Shown: one piece after another, positions 60,101 through 64,000 of the stretch | How positions within the stretch are numbered: the stretch's first letter is position 1 | Layout: every line of letters starts with the position of its first letter | NCBI GenBank assembly: GCA_002943765.1 | Contig: PQWQ01000006.1 | Location: 1,054,001 to 1,118,000, forward strand | Direction: 5' to 3' | Source: Psoroptes ovis | Taxonomy: Eukaryota > Arthropoda > Arachnida > Sarcoptiformes > Psoroptidae | Length of the DNA stretch: 64,000 bases | Program-made: the position numbers and the translations under genes | The notes under the pieces: generated by a model | Seen by the model: the letters and a program-made list of their open reading frames with translations, nothing else | Databases searched by the model: none | Told to the model about the DNA's origin: nothing

Positions 60101-61536
60101 TATTTTGAAAAAAAACTTGAAAATAAAACAAAAAAAAAACTAATCAATATTTGGAAATCATTGCTGTTGTTGCTGTTTTTTATGTTGTTTGTTTGCCTCT
60201 AATATCTATCAATATCGTCAAGAGTTGCAGTAATTGTTTGTTTGTTTTGAACTCATTAGAAAAGCAAAAAAGGCGAGAAACGAACAGAAAAAACCGAAAA
60301 TCAATCAAAATGTGTAAACAACACAACGTCAGTCATTTAGTTATAATAGATTGTATTGATACATACATGGATATTATATGCAAATATGCATAGTAAACAC
60401 ACAAGCTTGACACAAAAATTTGATTAAACCGCTTATTATATTTTACATTGAACTCTATTTATTGTTTATTCATAATTTTCATTATTCATTTCATATTCAA
60501 ATTCGCGATTTTATTCCTTTGCTTCATTGAAACATTATGGAATACAATTTATTTATTATCGTAAGTATGTTACATCTTAATTTTGCATAATTGTAATAAT
60601 AATTTGGAGCGAAAACACAAGAGCCAAAGAATAACCATTTGAAAAATCAATATTGACTCAAATGTTTAAGCAATGAAAAGATAAATTCAGGCACAAATAT
60701 ATGAACGATATGATCAATAAATATTTGATTATATTTATCTATTTTTTAATTTTTGTTTTTTTTATTTGAAGGCAAATGTTTCTAATCAAATATCGCAAAG
60801 AGACAGATGATTCAAATGCGAAATTCGATTCAAATCAAACAGATGATAAATCATAATTTTTAGCTTTATTTTTTTTTTGTTTGGAGAATTTTTGAAAGTT
60901 TGTTCCGAAAAATATTTCCGTTCAAAGAAATTTTATTTTTTTATCAATGAAGATTTCACATTGTTTTGAATAAATTTTAAAAGAGAGAATGACATGAAGA
61001 ATTCTGATTTTAAGAATAATAAAAACAAAAATCTATGCACAAAAGAAATACTCATCAACAAACTTGTATTCAAATAATCACCAGTGAGCAAATGAATGAA
61101 AATTTTGAATTGCAAATTTTTGATTTCATCTCTCTCTCTCTCTTGTTTCTTCATTTATTTCATCATTGTGAAACTTTGAATTTCCAGAAAAAAAATCAAA
61201 CAAACAACAAACAAACATTGAGAATTGTTTTTCGATTCTTAAGAGATCTATCTGCTTGAATGAATTGAAATTATTTCATTTTGCTTTCCAAAAAATTTTG
61301 AAACGATTTTTCTTTAAATAAGAATAACAATGATTTTCATCATTTTAAGTTTAGAATAAAATGCATTTTCTGTTTGAAAAAAAAACAAAAATTGAACATC
61401 AAAATGCATTGACAATTTTACATTACACTCATTCAATGAATTACACTCTCAATGAATTTTACATTCAAAAGATATCTCAATGATTGAATCAGTGAAAATA
61501 AAAGCAAAAAGCACATCGTACTGGGAGAAATAAATA
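57109..61536. other. AT-rich DNA, no supported gene
   Basis: I see only short reading frames. A minus-strand frame at 57,453-57,677 (FPCNPYHSGYRFKYWNELLP) is less AT-rich than its surroundings but has no recognisable domain or partners, and may be a transposon remnant. A poly(A) run of about 27 bases starts at about 59,720. Confidence 0.5.
59720..59746. repeat. Poly(A) tract
   Basis: This is an uninterrupted A run of about 27 bases in intergenic DNA. I see nothing upstream that looks like a retroposed body. Confidence 0.85.
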
Positions 61537-61616
61537 TTAGGTTGTCCCATAAGTTCTTGCCGTTTTTTGATTTTTTTTTCATTTGAAAAATGGCAAGAAC
61601 TTATGGGACAACCTAA
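61537..61616. mobile_element. Mariner-like MITE, 80 bp, near-perfect palindrome
   Basis: The element begins TTAGGTTGTCCCATAAGTTC and continues TTGCC; its other end is the exact reverse complement, giving 25-base perfect terminal repeats, after which one mismatch is followed by more pairing. It is flanked by TA on both sides, the target duplication of Tc1/mariner elements. The whole can fold into one hairpin with a loop of about 20 bases. The perfect arms suggest recent activity. No transposase is encoded, so one must act in trans. Confidence 0.85.
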
Positions 61617-64000
61617 TAAGAATCGCTGTTGTTTCTTATTTTTTATCCTAATTTTTGCTTTGTTTTCTCCAAAGCAATATTGAAGCATAACTATTTATGG
61701 AAAAAAAGTAGAACAAAACAAACATGGCCAAATAATTTTCTTAGATTTTTCTCAACATGGAACCCAAAATTCATTTCAACCATTGGAAATTCAATCAAAA
61801 CATCTTATGTTTTAAACAAGCTCGAGAAAACATCCAAAACAATGGCCAGAAACAGTGAATTCACATTAAAACTAACTGAACCGTTGCACCGATTGATGAC
61901 TGTTTTATTTTCATTTCATTATTATCACTATTATTATTATTATTATCGTTATTTTCATTTTGATGATGTGAAACGCAAAAACGAAAAAATGAAGGAATAA
62001 AAATACCAAATGCACACATTTGGAAATTTACGGCAAGTAAAAAGGGAAATTTACGATACATTTTCAGTGTGTGTGCAAATTGTTTGTATGCATTTCCAGT
62101 GCATTAGCCAAACACATACTACACATACAACAACAGCAAGTAAACATTGAAATAATCATTGAAATATTCTTTTCTTTTTGGTTGTTTTTCCTTGAAGAGA
62201 ATCGAAAAAAATTGATTCGTACATTTGATGAAAACATAAATTCGTTTCGGTACCATAAGAATAAATTTTAAATTAGAATTACGCTTAAAATTGAGGCGAA
62301 AAAGAATCGTCGAATGAGCTTGCTGAAAGAAGCCTGAATTTCCAGTGAAATAAAAAATCGATCAAAGATATTTTTTTCTTTTTGATAAAAATAAGAATAA
62401 AATTCAAACAAAAAACGACATGAATTTTGGGGAATTTCGCCTGTTCAGAGTGTTTGTTTGATGAGAATGATTGGCATTTTGTTATATCAAATCGTTCAGA
62501 TTTTCACGAAATTCAAGAAAAACTTAAAAATTTGATCTTACAGGCTTGTTGCGCATCGATTTTCATAACTTTACGTGAGAAATAATGAATTTGAAATGAT
62601 TTTAACACGAATGAATATGAAAATATTGTAAATTTCAATAGAAATTGCAACAATGAAAGAATTCTTTTATGAAAACTTTCATCCAGATGCGATGAAAATT
62701 TATGTCGAAAAAACTTTTTTCGGTGAGAAAATTACATGCAAAATTACAATTCTCTGATTATTATTATCGTTACAAACAATTTGATATTAGCAAATGAAAA
62801 TGAATGAGAAACACACGTATGTGTTTTGAAATATTTCATTGCAAATAAATGAAATTTGTTTGTTTTCATTTTCGGTCAAACTTTGAAAAAAGGGTGCTGA
62901 AAATTATCACGCAAATTTCAAGTTGATGATATGCAAATATTATTTGAATTTTCGCATATTTTGAATATTTGGCACCACACAAAAAAAACTTTGGATTTTT
63001 TCCCCGTTTTCTCGCATAATAATAATTTGATAAATTGTTGTTGGACGACGATTGCTTTACATCATTGACTGAATTCATTTTTTGGCATATCTCTTCACTG
63101 ACCTCACAGTAAATCATATGAATGGAATAATGACGATGGCCGACCAGAAAAAAGTTTTGACAATTATTTTTTTCTATGGGCTTTTATGCCAATTATAACA
63201 TTTTGTTTCTATTATAATAATAATTATCCTTATGATAATAATAATTATTATCATAATCATTAAATTTTCATTATTATGACTTTTATTTTCTATGAAACAA
63301 CTGAAAAAATAGATGAATATAAATCTACATCTTGTATCATAATATGTTCTCTAATTTTTCCAAAAAATTCTTATTAAGTTATGGGTTATGTTATAAGTAT
63401 TTTAAATACTTATATATCTTTAAATATCTTGGATCCAAACATAAATACTGAAATATATAGATATTAATCCATGATATGATGCATGAATATATGAATACAT
63501 CTTAATTTATGTATCCAAAGTAAAAATATATAAATTTTCAAATCGTTAGAAATAATACTTGCAATAACAATCAGCAACAGCATAGCAATCGACAACAACA
63601 ACAGCAACAACATTAACAATACAATCATACACAAAATGACAATGACGAAAAAGAGGAGAAGAAGAAGAAATCAAGAATATATCTTTACATCATCAACAAC
63701 AACATCATCCGCATCATCATCATCGTTTTCGATTGTGAAACGAAGCGAATATTTAGATTTGCATTTAAAATATTATTTATATTCGGAGATACAAAACTAT
63801 GAAATGAAATGAAATGAAACAAGAATAAATTTTCTTCATTTCTTCTTTGATTGTTTTCTAAGAATCATTGAACGATACAAAACAACCAAAAAAGAAAAAA
63901 ACTTTTCTTGTTATTATTATCATTATTATTATGGTTTCTATTCGTTTTTTTTTTCGAAACGAAAATGGGATGTATTTCACAAGCATCATACCATTTGATA
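61617..64000. other. AT-rich DNA, no supported gene
   Basis: Short frames only. Triplet-type repeats (CAACAA, CATCATCAT) occur at about 63,570-63,730. No domain, splice structure or RNA gene is recognised up to the window end. Confidence 0.5.

Overview
The window looks like a piece of an arthropod nuclear genome, most likely a mite, and by inference an astigmatid such as a dust mite. The sequence is strongly AT-rich and full of simple repeats, genes have introns, several introns are very short (55 to 95 bases), and coding regions carry long poly-Asn and poly-Gln runs. There is nothing bacterial in it. The species itself cannot be read from the sequence.

All three recognisable host genes are on the minus strand. 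From about 38.6 kb down to 7.0 kb lies one gene of the Dscam family (Down syndrome cell adhesion molecule, a neuronal and immune surface receptor). I reconstructed it as 16 coding exons whose splice phases all agree, about 2,473 residues: signal peptide, nine immunoglobulin domains, four fibronectin type III domains, one membrane helix and a Gln/Asn-rich tail. Its first coding intron is about 17 kb. Immediately downstream are two tandem copies of a fatty acyl-CoA reductase gene (FAR), products of a segmental duplication of about 2 kb. The copy nearer Dscam lacks 52 internal residues in frame.

To the right, 38.7 to 54.0 kb and 57.1 to 64 kb hold no host gene I can support. Between them sits a complete, very young LTR retrotransposon (53,991 to 57,103) with LTRs that look identical, a 5-base target duplication and one intact Gag-protease ORF of the BEL/Pao type. 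It has no reverse transcriptase or integrase, so it looks like a non-autonomous family that needs a partner in trans.

Smaller mobile elements are a hAT-like MITE (1,795 to 1,956) and two 80-base mariner-like MITEs of one family (31,194 to 31,273 and 61,537 to 61,616). The rest is AT-rich intergenic or intronic DNA with microsatellites. A few less AT-rich patches may hold unrecognised exons or promoters and are listed with low confidence.
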